In this document: positions 16,320-24,167 of the stretch, in pieces
Layout of the letters: the number at the start of each line of letters is the position of its first letter
Numbering within the stretch: position 1 is the stretch's first letter
DNA from: Clostridiales bacterium 38-18
GTDB lineage: Bacteria; Bacillota; Clostridia; Peptostreptococcales; Acidaminobacteraceae
NCBI GenBank assembly: GCA_001897605.1
Contig: MKTL01000001.1
Coordinates: forward strand, 372,001-436,000
Reading direction: 5' to 3'
DNA: 64,000 bases
Notes under the pieces: generated by a model
What the model saw: the letters and a program-made list of their open reading frames with translations, nothing else
Database searches by the model: none
What the model was told of the DNA's origin: nothing
Made by a program: the position numbers and the translations under genes

Positions 16320-17445
16320 AATAATAGTTGCAGATGACGTGGAGGAAATGCGTGAGATGATCGCAAAAATGCTTTCCACAAGTGATCTGGAGCATGAAAT
16401 TATCGCAATGTGTGCCACCGGACAAGAGGTATTGAATACGTTGGAATCCAAGCAAGCAGACCTCATATTAATGGACATTAACATGCCAGAAATGAACGGG
16501 TTGGAAGCAACCGAGATCATTTGTAGAAATCCAGTTCATCCTTCTGTGATAATGATGAGTGTTCAACATGAAAGCGAGTATTTGAAAAAGGCTATGCTAG
16601 CAGGTGCCAAAGCATATATCATGAAGCCAGTAGATATGGATGAGCTCGTTGAGACCATTCAAACAACCTATGATAGAAATAAGCTTAGTCTTGCAAAGCC
16701 GGTGATAGGCGATAAGCAATACAGTGCAAAAATAATAACCTTTTTTAGCTCAAAGGGAGGCGTTGGCAATACTTTTATTGCAGTCAATGCAGGATTGATT
16801 ATCAGCGAAAAGCTAAATAAAAAAGTATTAATTATCGATTTAGATTTGCAGTTTGGGGATGTTTCTCTTATGGTGAACAAGCAATCAGAGCTTACAATAA
16901 AGGCGCTATTTGATGACAGTCCAATAAGCCGATACGAAGATGTTAGCCCCTATTTGTATCATTATAGTAAAAATTGCGATATGCTATTCGCACCTAAAGA
17001 TCCGGAATCTGCGGAATATATTGCTAAGGATCAAGTTAAACAGCTGATTGAGCTTTTAAAGGCGCACTATGATTATTTAATTATTGATACAGGTGTCAAC
17101 TATAATGACATAACACTAAATGCTTTGGATCAATCGGATAAGGTTATCGTCGTATCTGGAATGGAAGTGACTTCCTTGAAGAATACAAAGATGAGCCTGA
17201 AGGTTATGCAGTCGCTTAACTACAATTCAGAAAAGGTCAAGCTTCTTATTACACAAGTAAATGAGAAGTTTGGTGTTACTAAAAATAATGTGCTTAAAGC
17301 CTTCGACTATGAAATTTATGGTTTTATTTCAGAGGAGTCAAAAATAGTTAAAAATGCGATAAACACAGGTGTTCCACTGGTGATGGGGAAATCCAATGTC
17401 ATATTAAAGCAGCTTGAGAGTGTCTGCCAAAAAATAATGTCTTAG
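16309..17445 (+). CDS. cpaE: CpaE/TadZ-like protein: receiver domain plus MinD-type ATPase
   Basis: This 378-residue protein joins a full response-regulator receiver (about 1-120: ADDVEEM, phosphoacceptor Asp56 in LMDINMP, Lys106 in IMKPVD) to a ParA/MinD-like ATPase domain (about 140-375). TadZ/CpaE proteins place Tad pili at a cell site. The deviant Walker A reads SKGGVGNT: the signature lysine (149) is present but the P-loop lysine is Asn154, so nucleotide binding or hydrolysis may be altered. The switch aspartate segment LIIDLDLQFGD and LIIDTG are present. The intact receiver suggests that it can be phosphorylated, perhaps by the upstream kinase (inference). Confidence 0.85.
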   Translation: MAIKIIVADDVEEMREMIAKMLSTSDLEHEIIAMCATGQEVLNTLESKQADLILMDINMPEMNGLEATEIICRNPVHPSVIMMSVQHESEYLKKAMLAGAKAYIMKPVDMDELVETIQTTYDRNKLSLAKPVIGDKQYSAKIITFFSSKGGVGNTFIAVNAGLIISEKLNKKVLIIDLDLQFGDVSLMVNKQSELTIKALFDDSPISRYEDVSPYLYHYSKNCDMLFAPKDPESAEYIAKDQVKQLIELLKAHYDYLIIDTGVNYNDITLNALDQSDKVIVVSGMEVTSLKNTKMSLKVMQSLNYNSEKVKLLITQVNEKFGVTKNNVLKAFDYEIYGFISEESKIVKNAINTGVPLVMGKSNVILKQLESVCQKIMS

Positions 17446-17459
17446 CTTGAGGAGGGCAT

Positions 17460-18794
17460 ATGTCTTTAAAAAAGCGACTTGAAGATACTAGCGTAGACAA
17501 TGGAAATAAAAAATTTTCTGATAAGGAAAAGGATCCCTATTTGGAAATGAAAATGAAAATTCAAGCACAGGTAATAAATGATTTAGACATCGATTTCAAT
17601 GAGATCTCAGATCATAATGAAGCTTTAAAGCAAGAGCTTAAAGTCATAATTAGTAAAAATATTGAAAAGGAAGCTCTTAATCTGACACCTGTGCAAAAAA
17701 AGAAAATACTTGATGAGCTACTCGATGAAATAATTGGCTATGGTCCTATTACAACTCTAATTCAAGATGTGACCGTGACTGAAATCATGGTCAATGGTCC
17801 CAATCAGGTATTTGTTGAAGTATCGGGCAAGCTGGTTAAGACAGAAATTCATTTTAAAGATAATGATCATGTCATGCACGTTATAAAAAAAATCGTATCG
17901 ACAATTGGACGACGAATCGATGAGAGCTCGCCAATGGTAGATGCACGACTGTCGAACGGTTCTCGGGTGAATGCCATTATTCCGCCTCTTGCAATTGATG
18001 GACCTTCTTTGACCATCAGGAAATTTGCTGAGGATCCGTTCGGAATAGAAGATTTGGTGGGCTTTGGCACCTTGAATTCCAAAATGGCTGAGTTTTTAAG
18101 AGCCTGTGTTGAAGGTCGAATGAACGTTGTCGTCTCTGGCGGAACAGGAAGTGGGAAAACAACGACTTTAAACGTGCTATCTTCATTTATTCCAAATGAT
18201 GAGAGAATTGTTACGATAGAGGATGCAGCTGAGCTTCAATTACCTCAGCCACATGTGGTCAGGCTTGAAACTCGTCCGCCAAATGTAGAGGGCAAAGGAG
18301 AGGTTAGCATCAGAGATTTAGTTAAAAATAGTCTTCGTATGCGACCAGACCGAATTGTGGTAGGTGAGGTACGGTCTGGAGAAGCTCTGGATATGCTTCA
18401 AGCAATGAATACAGGTCACGACGGCTCGCTTACGACAGGACATGCGAATTCGCCTAGAGACATGCTTTCTAGACTTGAAACCATGGTACTAATGTCTGGG
18501 ATGAACTTACCGGTTAAGGCAATAAGGGATCAAATCTCATCAGCTGTTAATTTGATTGTTCAGCAATCAAGGCTTGTCAATGGGAGTAGAAAAATTACAC
18601 ACATTACTGAAGTGCTTGGTATGGAAGGAGAGGTAATCATACTACAGGATATATTTAAGTTTGACCAAAAAGGTGTAGATGCTCGTGGCCAAGTTATTGG
18701 GGATTTTGTCTTCACTGGTATAATGCCAAGCTGCTTAAAAGAGCTTAGAGAGCATGGCATTCATATAAATCCTTCGATCTTTAATAATCTTTAG
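17460..18794 (+). CDS. cpaF: Tad pilus secretion ATPase CpaF/TadA
   Basis: This is a 444-residue hexameric secretion ATPase of the CpaF/VirB11 family. The N-terminal domain (about 30-170) includes GYGPIT...VTEIMVNGP. The ATPase core has Walker [10 protein letters not shown] (about 226-234), the Asp box [10 protein letters not shown], Walker [18 protein letters not shown], and the His box [15 protein letters not shown]. All motifs look intact. It powers pilus assembly at the cytoplasmic face with TadB and TadC. It starts at an ATG after GAGGAGGG, 14 bases behind cpaE. Confidence 0.93.
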   Translation: MSLKKRLEDTSVDNGNKKFSDKEKDPYLEMKMKIQAQVINDLDIDFNEISDHNEALKQELKVIISKNIEKEALNLTPVQKKKILDELLDEIIGYGPITTLIQDVTVTEIMVNGPNQVFVEVSGKLVKTEIHFKDNDHVMHVIKKIVSTIGRRIDESSPMVDARLSNGSRVNAIIPPLAIDGPSLTIRKFAEDPFGIEDLVGFGTLNSKMAEFLRACVEGRMNVVVSGGTGSGKTTTLNVLSSFIPNDERIVTIEDAAELQLPQPHVVRLETRPPNVEGKGEVSIRDLVKNSLRMRPDRIVVGEVRSGEALDMLQAMNTGHDGSLTTGHANSPRDMLSRLETMVLMSGMNLPVKAIRDQISSAVNLIVQQSRLVNGSRKITHITEVLGMEGEVIILQDIFKFDQKGVDARGQVIGDFVFTGIMPSCLKELREHGIHINPSIFNNL

Positions 18795-18841
18795 TCAAGC
18801 GAAAAGTGAGTGTTAATAGTAGTAAATGGGTGGTGAGTTAA

Positions 18842-19804
18842 GTGAGCTTGATGATGGGCGTTTTATTAATCTTCTTTAGTATACTTTTTGCAGGTATATC
18901 CTTTTCAATGAGAGAAAAGAAGGTACGCGTCATAGATAAATTAAATGAATACGACGCATCAATTGAGCGAGAGGTGGACGCAAGAATTGCTGTTGAGGCA
19001 AGAAAAGGTCCAATTGGTAAAATTGCTGAATTGCTGCTGCATTCCTCTTCAAAGAAAAAAAGCATTAGTAAGTCGGCAAAAAAATACAATCAGGCTGATT
19101 TTTCAATGACCTATGAGGAGTATCTAGTCGTAAAATTCATGGGGCTTATCAGTATTGGCTTCTTTGTGTTTGCGATAACTAAAAACTTCGTTTTATTTAC
19201 TATGGCACTTGTTGCAGTATATGTAGTGCCTAATTTGGTTGTGAAAGCGAAAATTTCTAAGCGAGTGAAAGCGTTTGATATGCAATTAAATGAAGGTCTT
19301 GTTATGATCTCAAACGCCTTAAAAGCAGGCTACTCATTTTTACAGTCTCTCGCCGTAGCTGCCGAAGAAACACAGCCCCCTTTTTCAACTGAATTTAAGA
19401 TATTGCTTAAAGAATTAAGCTTAGGCATCCCCCTTGAGGATGGCTTAAACAATTTGTATGACCGAATTAGCTCCGAAGATCTACAGCTTATAATAAATGC
19501 CATACTGATTCAAAAGGATGTCGGGGGCAATCTTTCTGAGATTATAGAAAATATTGCAGAAACAATCCGCGAAAGACAGCGAATTAAGAATGAAGTTAAA
19601 ACACTTACAGCACAGGGAAAGCTGTCGGGTTTAATAATAATGATAATGCCGTCCTTCCTTGGCGTTGTTATCTATCTTTTTGATAACTCATATATTGAGA
19701 TGTTATTTGTCACATTACCTGGAAGGCTTATGCTTGGCACCGCCTTTTTTAGTCAGCTTTTGGGATGGTTGTTTATTCGTAAGATTATTAACATTGAGTA
19801 CTAG
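18842..19804 (+). CDS. tadB: Tad inner-membrane platform protein TadB
   Basis: This 320-residue membrane protein has a T2SSF (GspF-like) domain. An N-terminal helix (about 3-20), a charged cytoplasmic stretch, a helix pair near 95-135, the conserved platform domain (about 150-275, with LKAGYSFLQSLAVAAEE and QKDVGGNLSEIIENI), and terminal helices near 260-315 are visible. It forms the pilus platform with TadC. The GTG start follows GGTGAG. It is 47 bases after cpaF in the same operon. Confidence 0.88.
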   Translation: MSLMMGVLLIFFSILFAGISFSMREKKVRVIDKLNEYDASIEREVDARIAVEARKGPIGKIAELLLHSSSKKKSISKSAKKYNQADFSMTYEEYLVVKFMGLISIGFFVFAITKNFVLFTMALVAVYVVPNLVVKAKISKRVKAFDMQLNEGLVMISNALKAGYSFLQSLAVAAEETQPPFSTEFKILLKELSLGIPLEDGLNNLYDRISSEDLQLIINAILIQKDVGGNLSEIIENIAETIRERQRIKNEVKTLTAQGKLSGLIIMIMPSFLGVVIYLFDNSYIEMLFVTLPGRLMLGTAFFSQLLGWLFIRKIINIEY

Positions 19805-19813
19805 GAGGCGACT

Positions 19814-20725
19814 ATGCTTTATTTAGCGACTTTCTTAATCTTTATAGCAATCCTTCTAATCGCTTACGCTATTATTAGTAGGATAACAGCCTCAAGGCGT
19901 AAAATAGAGAACAGAATGTCATATATAGAAGGTATTGATAAAGTAAATTTGGTAATAGATAATCGCGCCTTTGGCGAGCGCGTTATTGTTCCCATTTTTA
20001 CGAACATAGGTCGTCGAGTCATGGCACTGTCTCCAGATGCCTTAACGAAGCAAAAAAAAGCGCTGTTTGAGCGAGCTGGATTTTTAAGAAGTTCTACGTA
20101 TGAACGGATAATTGCCAGAAGATGGTTGACCACTACTGTAATGACGCTGAGTACGTGTTTGATCCTATCACTTTTAAAGGTATCATTTGCAGGAACCTTA
20201 GTTTTTGCGATATGGGTGATTGGATTTACACAGATCGTCTATCGATTCACAACAAGAGCTGCGGTTGAAAAAAGGAGTGGTTCGATAGTCAAATCACTTC
20301 CTTATACGTTGGATCTAATAACCGTAAGTGTTGAGGCAGGATTATCTCTTGATGGTGCGATTGGTAGAATCGTATTAACGATACCCGGTCCACTTTCCGA
20401 AGAATTCTCTAAGACATTGAAGGAAATGCGGATGGGGATAGATAAAAAAAGTGCACTTAGAAACATGGCAAATCGCTGTGAGGTTCGTGATCTTTCAGTT
20501 TTGGTAAACGCGTTGATTCAAGCTGATGAGCTGGGGGTGAGTCTTGGTAAGGTATTGAGGATTGAGGGTGCGCAATTAAGAGAAAAACGTAAACAGGCGG
20601 CTAAGGAAAAAGCGATGAAAGCACCAATTAAAATACTTTTTCCTATGATGATTTTTATTTTTCCAGCTATATTTGTTATTATTCTAGGACCAGCGGTCAT
20701 TAAAATAATTGAAACATTTAAGTAA
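19814..20725 (+). CDS. tadC: Tad inner-membrane platform protein TadC
   Basis: This is the second T2SSF-domain platform protein, 303 residues. It has an N-terminal helix (about 2-20), a helix pair near 105-140, and the conserved domain (about 155-280) with LPYTLDLITVSVEAGLSLDG and ALIQADELGVSLGKVL. A final helix ends in GPAVIKIIE. It starts after TAGGAGG, 9 bases behind tadB, and should act as its heterodimer partner. Confidence 0.88.
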   Translation: MLYLATFLIFIAILLIAYAIISRITASRRKIENRMSYIEGIDKVNLVIDNRAFGERVIVPIFTNIGRRVMALSPDALTKQKKALFERAGFLRSSTYERIIARRWLTTTVMTLSTCLILSLLKVSFAGTLVFAIWVIGFTQIVYRFTTRAAVEKRSGSIVKSLPYTLDLITVSVEAGLSLDGAIGRIVLTIPGPLSEEFSKTLKEMRMGIDKKSALRNMANRCEVRDLSVLVNALIQADELGVSLGKVLRIEGAQLREKRKQAAKEKAMKAPIKILFPMMIFIFPAIFVIILGPAVIKIIETFK

Positions 20726-20737
20726 GAGGTACTTAAT

Positions 20738-21061
20738 ATGAAAATTATAAAAGTTCAGAGGATCATAACAGCAAATACTTTTTTAAAAAGACTTAGAGGT
20801 TATATGTTTACTGAAAAACCTAATATTAAAGAAGTTTTGATTTTAGAGGATTGTAGCAGTATTCATACATTTAACATGAAATTTGAATTAGATGTACTTT
20901 TTTTAGATGAGGATGACCGTGTCATAAAAGTACTCCGAGGTCTTAAAAGAAGAAAGATTATTCCAACTGTACTTGATTGTGTAAAAGTGGTTGAAGCAGC
21001 CTCGCCCTTATTTTCCTCGGTAGAACCAAATGAGTGTATTCGATTTGAAAAAAACGATTAG
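20738..21061 (+). CDS. DUF192 protein at the end of the Tad operon
   Basis: This 107-residue protein fits the DUF192 (COG1430) family: RLRGYMFTEKP at about 19-29, then a cysteine followed by SSIHTFNMKFELDVLFLDEDDRV (in parts 43-66), and a basic C-terminal half. The family is often exported, but here there is no signal peptide. The biochemical role is unknown. It lies 12 bases after tadC, so it is probably co-transcribed with the pilus genes. Confidence 0.8.
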   Translation: MKIIKVQRIITANTFLKRLRGYMFTEKPNIKEVLILEDCSSIHTFNMKFELDVLFLDEDDRVIKVLRGLKRRKIIPTVLDCVKVVEAASPLFSSVEPNECIRFEKND

Positions 21062-21169
21062 AGTGACAATGTAAATTCTGTCTAAATAGATAGGTATGAG
21101 CATGGATTTTAATATAGCCCTATGCTAAAATAGATTCAGAGCAGATAAGCTATCTTTAGGAGGATCGAA

Positions 21170-21349
21170 ATGGAAAATTATACAGTTGTTCTTGATTATT
21201 TTAAAGCACTTAAGGAACCAGTAAATGCAGGAAAGGTTTCAGAAGAAACTGGAGTAGACAGAAAAGAAGTTGATAAAATCATGAAAAAGTTAAAAGATGA
21301 AGAAGTTATCGTATCGCCAAAGAGATGTTATTGGGAATTCAAAAAATAG
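21170..21349 (+). CDS. Small winged-helix-like protein (59 residues)
   Basis: This is a short but convincing gene: AGGAGG (21158-21163) lies 6 bases before the ATG, and a terminator follows the stop codon directly. The protein is almost entirely a helix-turn-helix/winged-helix unit: an N-terminal helix (VVLDYFKALKEP), a helix-turn-helix with NAGKVSEETGVDRKEVDKIM at about 19-38, and a wing ending VSPKRCYWEFKK. It resembles the DNA-binding core of MarR/ArsR-like regulators without any sensing domain. It may bind DNA as a small dimer or serve as an adaptor. The target is unknown. Confidence 0.75.
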   Translation: MENYTVVLDYFKALKEPVNAGKVSEETGVDRKEVDKIMKKLKDEEVIVSPKRCYWEFKK

Positions 21350-21368
21350 AAGCAGAGGCTTCTATTTT
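21346..21368 (+). terminator. Terminator after the small winged-helix gene
   Basis: TAGAAGC and GCTTCTA pair around AGAG and run into seven T residues. Confidence 0.8.
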
Positions 21369-21383
21369 TTTATTATATAATAA

Positions 21384-21420
21384 AAAAAGCAGGTATCGGG
21401 GGGGATACTTGCTTTTTTCA
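21384..21420. terminator. Second, bidirectional hairpin terminator
   Basis: AAAAAAGCAGGTATC pairs with GATACTTGCTTTTTT (one mismatch) around a G-rich loop. It follows the first terminator by about 17 bases and may reinforce it. Confidence 0.75.
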
Positions 21421-21456
21421 TATTAGTGGGGGATTTATCTAAATGAGAAAGTTTGC

Positions 21457-21484
21457 TTGACGTCCTTTATGTGTTTAGTATATT
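21457..21484 (+). promoter_or_regulatory. Candidate promoter of the foldase gene
   Basis: TTGACG (21457-21462) and TATATT (21479-21484) are separated by 16 bases. The leader to the start codon would be about 150 bases; I see no known riboswitch in it. Confidence 0.55.
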
Positions 21485-21644
21485 CTTAGAATGTTAAGTC
21501 AATATCAACGCAATGTAAGCATTTGAAAAGAAACTGTGAAGATTCCATTAATGAATTGCCTGAATGTATTTAAGGTTATTTTAAGGTAAGTCAATTAAAC
21601 TATTGGCATCTTGTGCAGAAATATTAATGAAGGGAACGACTGAT

Positions 21645-23027
21645 ATGAAAAAAACAATCGCGATACTACTCTCTTTACTTATGGTATTTGGTCTAGCTGC
21701 TTGTTCTAAGAGCGATACAAATACTGGAGACAACTCATTTTACGTCTATTCTAAAGACTATGGCTTTACAAAAAATGAAATGGCTTATTTATATAACTAT
21801 GTATATAGCCAAAGTGCATCTTATTTATCCTATTTAGGTGTTGATACAACTAAGTCTTTGAAAGATCAGGAGTACATGGATGGTACTTCTTGGTTTGATT
21901 ATATGATGGAGCAAGCAGTTAGCTATGCGAAGGATTTCTTAATCTTCTCAGAAACGGCGAAAGATCGTGGCATTGAACTCGATGAATCTGATATGAATCA
22001 AATACAAGAAGAGTTAGATGCAGTTCAAAAGTCAGCTAAAGAAGCAGGGTTCGATACAGTGGATGCGTTTTTTAATGATACCTTTGGCGCTTCAATGACA
22101 ATTGATGAATACAAAAGCTTCCTTGAAAAAAGTACACTTGCTTACAAGGTATACTCTGAAATCGAAAACTCATACCAATTTACAGAGGATGAAATTAAAG
22201 AGCATTACACAAACAATCAAAGTGAATTTAATTACATCGATTATTTAGTTTATTCGTTCGCTGAAGATGCAGATAAAGGTATTACTGCTGAAGCAGCAGA
22301 AAAAAGTGCCGATGAACTGGCTGCTGTAACGACACCAGAAGCTTTTAAAGCCTATGTAGAAAATTATATTAACGGTATCAATGCAGATGGTGCTTTGGAT
22401 GTTGAAGCTGAGCTAGCTAAAATTGATGCGACAGATATGTTCTATACACAGGGTGATGAGGTGAGTGAGTGGGGCTTTGCTGCAGATGCTGCTGTCAATA
22501 AAACACTAGTGACTAGAAACACTGAAAATCATGTTTATACCGTTTATTTATTAACAAAATTACCTTACCGTCATGAAGCTGCAACGGTTAATGTAAGACA
22601 CATTTTAGTTACAGCAGACACTTACGGCTCTGATGATGCAGCTAAAGCATTTGCTGAAAAAGTATTAGACGAGTGGAAAGCAGGCGATGCAACCGCTGAA
22701 AGCTTTGGTGAGCTTGCAAAACAATATACTGAAGATACTGGTTCAAGTGCAACTGGTGGATTGTATGAAAATGTTGCTGAGGGCGACATGGTACAAGCAT
22801 TTAATGATTGGATTTTTGATCCAGCTAGAGTGGTTGGCGATACAGGAATCGTTCAAACCGATTATGGCTACCATATTATGTACTTCGAAGGAAAAGGCTT
22901 TGATCAATGGCAAAACGAAGTTATTAGTAGTATGAAACAAGTTGCTTATAGTGCAGATTATTCTGAACTACAAAAAAAATACCCAGTTACAGTTGAAACT
23001 GAAAAATTAAATGAAATTGTTGAGTAG
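21645..23027 (+). CDS. PrsA-like peptidyl-prolyl isomerase lipoprotein
   Basis: This 460-residue exported foldase has a signal peptide with lipobox GLAAC. A SurA/PrsA-type N-terminal chaperone region (about 25-230, helical) leads to a parvulin (rotamase) domain at about 315-415: NVRHILV, the FGELAKQYTED segment, the GG-LYENVAEG turn, and DYGYHIMYFEGK. Family knowledge: such proteins help fold secreted proteins at the membrane-wall interface. The ATG at 21645 after GAAGGGAA gives a clean lipoprotein signal; the longer frame from 21603 does not. It is flanked by terminators, so it is monocistronic. Confidence 0.88.
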   Translation: MKKTIAILLSLLMVFGLAACSKSDTNTGDNSFYVYSKDYGFTKNEMAYLYNYVYSQSASYLSYLGVDTTKSLKDQEYMDGTSWFDYMMEQAVSYAKDFLIFSETAKDRGIELDESDMNQIQEELDAVQKSAKEAGFDTVDAFFNDTFGASMTIDEYKSFLEKSTLAYKVYSEIENSYQFTEDEIKEHYTNNQSEFNYIDYLVYSFAEDADKGITAEAAEKSADELAAVTTPEAFKAYVENYINGINADGALDVEAELAKIDATDMFYTQGDEVSEWGFAADAAVNKTLVTRNTENHVYTVYLLTKLPYRHEAATVNVRHILVTADTYGSDDAAKAFAEKVLDEWKAGDATAESFGELAKQYTEDTGSSATGGLYENVAEGDMVQAFNDWIFDPARVVGDTGIVQTDYGYHIMYFEGKGFDQWQNEVISSMKQVAYSADYSELQKKYPVTVETEKLNEIVE

Positions 23028-23046
23028 TCGTTAAAAACGTAAATAA

Positions 23047-23090
23047 AAGAGCAGTTTTTCCATTTTGAGGAAAAACTGCTCTTGTTTTTT
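23047..23090. terminator. Strong terminator between the foldase and the convergent lipoprotein gene
   Basis: AAGAGCAGTTTTTCC pairs perfectly with GGAAAAACTGCTCTT around a 7-base loop, followed by T residues on the plus strand and a weaker T run on the minus strand. Confidence 0.9.
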
Positions 23091-23833
23091 TATATGGTCC
23101 ATTGATTATGAACGATTCCTATGAGCTTCCAATCTGAACCGACAGGCTCGAAAACCAATATCAAGCTTGACCAATCAATGCCACTATATTGTGGATCAAA
23201 ACCTGTAAAATGAAATTCTACAAAGGTTGCTGTGGGATAGACGGTGGCTATGTTGTTAATTGAATTTCCCGTGCCTATAACCGTATTTATACCGATAATA
23301 TGAGGCGAAATATAGTCCTCGTCATAAACAAATTCTGAGAAGTAATCTGAAAATGTTTTTGTGATTGGATCCCCTGAGCCATCATATGCACCCCAAGTAT
23401 AAAGTGTGTTATCTTGCATTAAAGTTGCAATTGCAGTGGATGAAAAGCTCAGATCATTACTTGTGTCCACATAGCCATATGGGGTAAATCTAACGCCTAT
23501 TGTTGCATCAACGTAATTTGATACCACACTCATATCTTGATCCTTTAGTGCTTGTACAACATCTAATGCTGATAAAAGAACGGTATTTGAAATGGTACTG
23601 GTTTGTTCTGAGTTAAGCTGATCTTGCAACAATGTTATTTGTTCGTTGAGATCTGTTATGGTTTGATTTGCTAGATCAAGCTGCTCCTGTAATTCACTAC
23701 CAGTAGAAGAAACGGTTGTTTCAGGTTCTGCAGTTGTGCTCTCAGCTGTTGTTTGCGAATCGTTTTGACAGCCTGCAAAAATAAACAGCGAAATCAATAA
23801 TAAAATGCCTAAAATAATAACACTTTTTTTCAT
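23090..23833 (-). CDS. Lipoprotein of unknown function with N-terminal coiled coil
   Basis: This 247-residue lipoprotein has the lipobox IFAGC. A Thr/Ser/Glu-rich linker (about 24-45) is followed by a heptad-like coiled coil (ELQEQLDLANQTITDLNEQI region, about 46-80) and a domain of about 160 residues rich in Tyr, Thr and Asp. That domain has an NTF2-like feel (VVQALKDQDMSVVSNYV, then VEFHFTG and VFEPVGSDWKLIGIVH at the end), but I cannot assign a family. It is transcribed alone; the start follows GAGGTGAT. It is probably anchored on the outer face of the membrane. Confidence 0.75.
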   Translation of the reverse strand: MKKSVIILGILLLISLFIFAGCQNDSQTTAESTTAEPETTVSSTGSELQEQLDLANQTITDLNEQITLLQDQLNSEQTSTISNTVLLSALDVVQALKDQDMSVVSNYVDATIGVRFTPYGYVDTSNDLSFSSTAIATLMQDNTLYTWGAYDGSGDPITKTFSDYFSEFVYDEDYISPHIIGINTVIGTGNSINNIATVYPTATFVEFHFTGFDPQYSGIDWSSLILVFEPVGSDWKLIGIVHNQWTI

Positions 23834-23903
23834 AATATCACCTCATTGTAATTATACCACTAGGCTTATAATCTAATATTATAATTAAATGACAATTTAA
23901 GTC

Positions 23904-23932
23904 TTGCCTAGGAATATAAATTATGTCATAAT
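23904..23932 (+). promoter_or_regulatory. Candidate promoter of tRNA-Val
   Basis: TTGCCT (23904-23909) and CATAAT (23927-23932) are separated by 17 bases. The tRNA starts 14 bases later. Confidence 0.5.
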
Positions 23933-23945
23933 ATCAAAGTAACAT

Positions 23946-24021
23946 GCGAGATTAACTCAGTTGGTAGAGTGTTTCCTTGACGTGGAAAAAGCCAGAGGTT
24001 CGAGTCCTCTATCCCGCACCA
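23946..24021 (+). tRNA. tRNA-Val (anticodon GAC)
   Basis: A 76-base cloverleaf with encoded CCA (24019-24021). The D-loop has AGTTGGTA, the anticodon stem TTTCC/GGAAA encloses TTGACGT (anticodon GAC), and the T-arm is AGAGG-TTCGAGT-CCTCT. The acceptor stem GCGAGAT / ATCCCGC pairs except for an A4-C69 mismatch. It stands alone between two protein genes and is followed by a terminator. Confidence 0.92.
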
Positions 24022-24023
24022 TT

Positions 24024-24054
24024 TAGCTAAGAACGATTTGTTCTTAGCTTTTTT
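24024..24054 (+). terminator. Terminator of tRNA-Val
   Basis: AGCTAAGAAC and GTTCTTAGCT pair around a short loop and run into T residues. Confidence 0.85.
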
Positions 24055-24167
24055 ATTTTTTTTTATGGGGATTGGGTTGCTAAACAAACAATTTTTATGT
24101 TAAGTTGAGTTTAGAGTATAAGTGTGGGTAAAAATGAATCGTAATTAATCTATAAGGTGGTGTAGGC

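Noticed and set aside
21600-21616. A sigma-54-like TTGGCA...TGC sequence before the foldase gene
   Set aside because: The GG-to-GC distance is two bases too short, and a good sigma-A-type promoter lies upstream.
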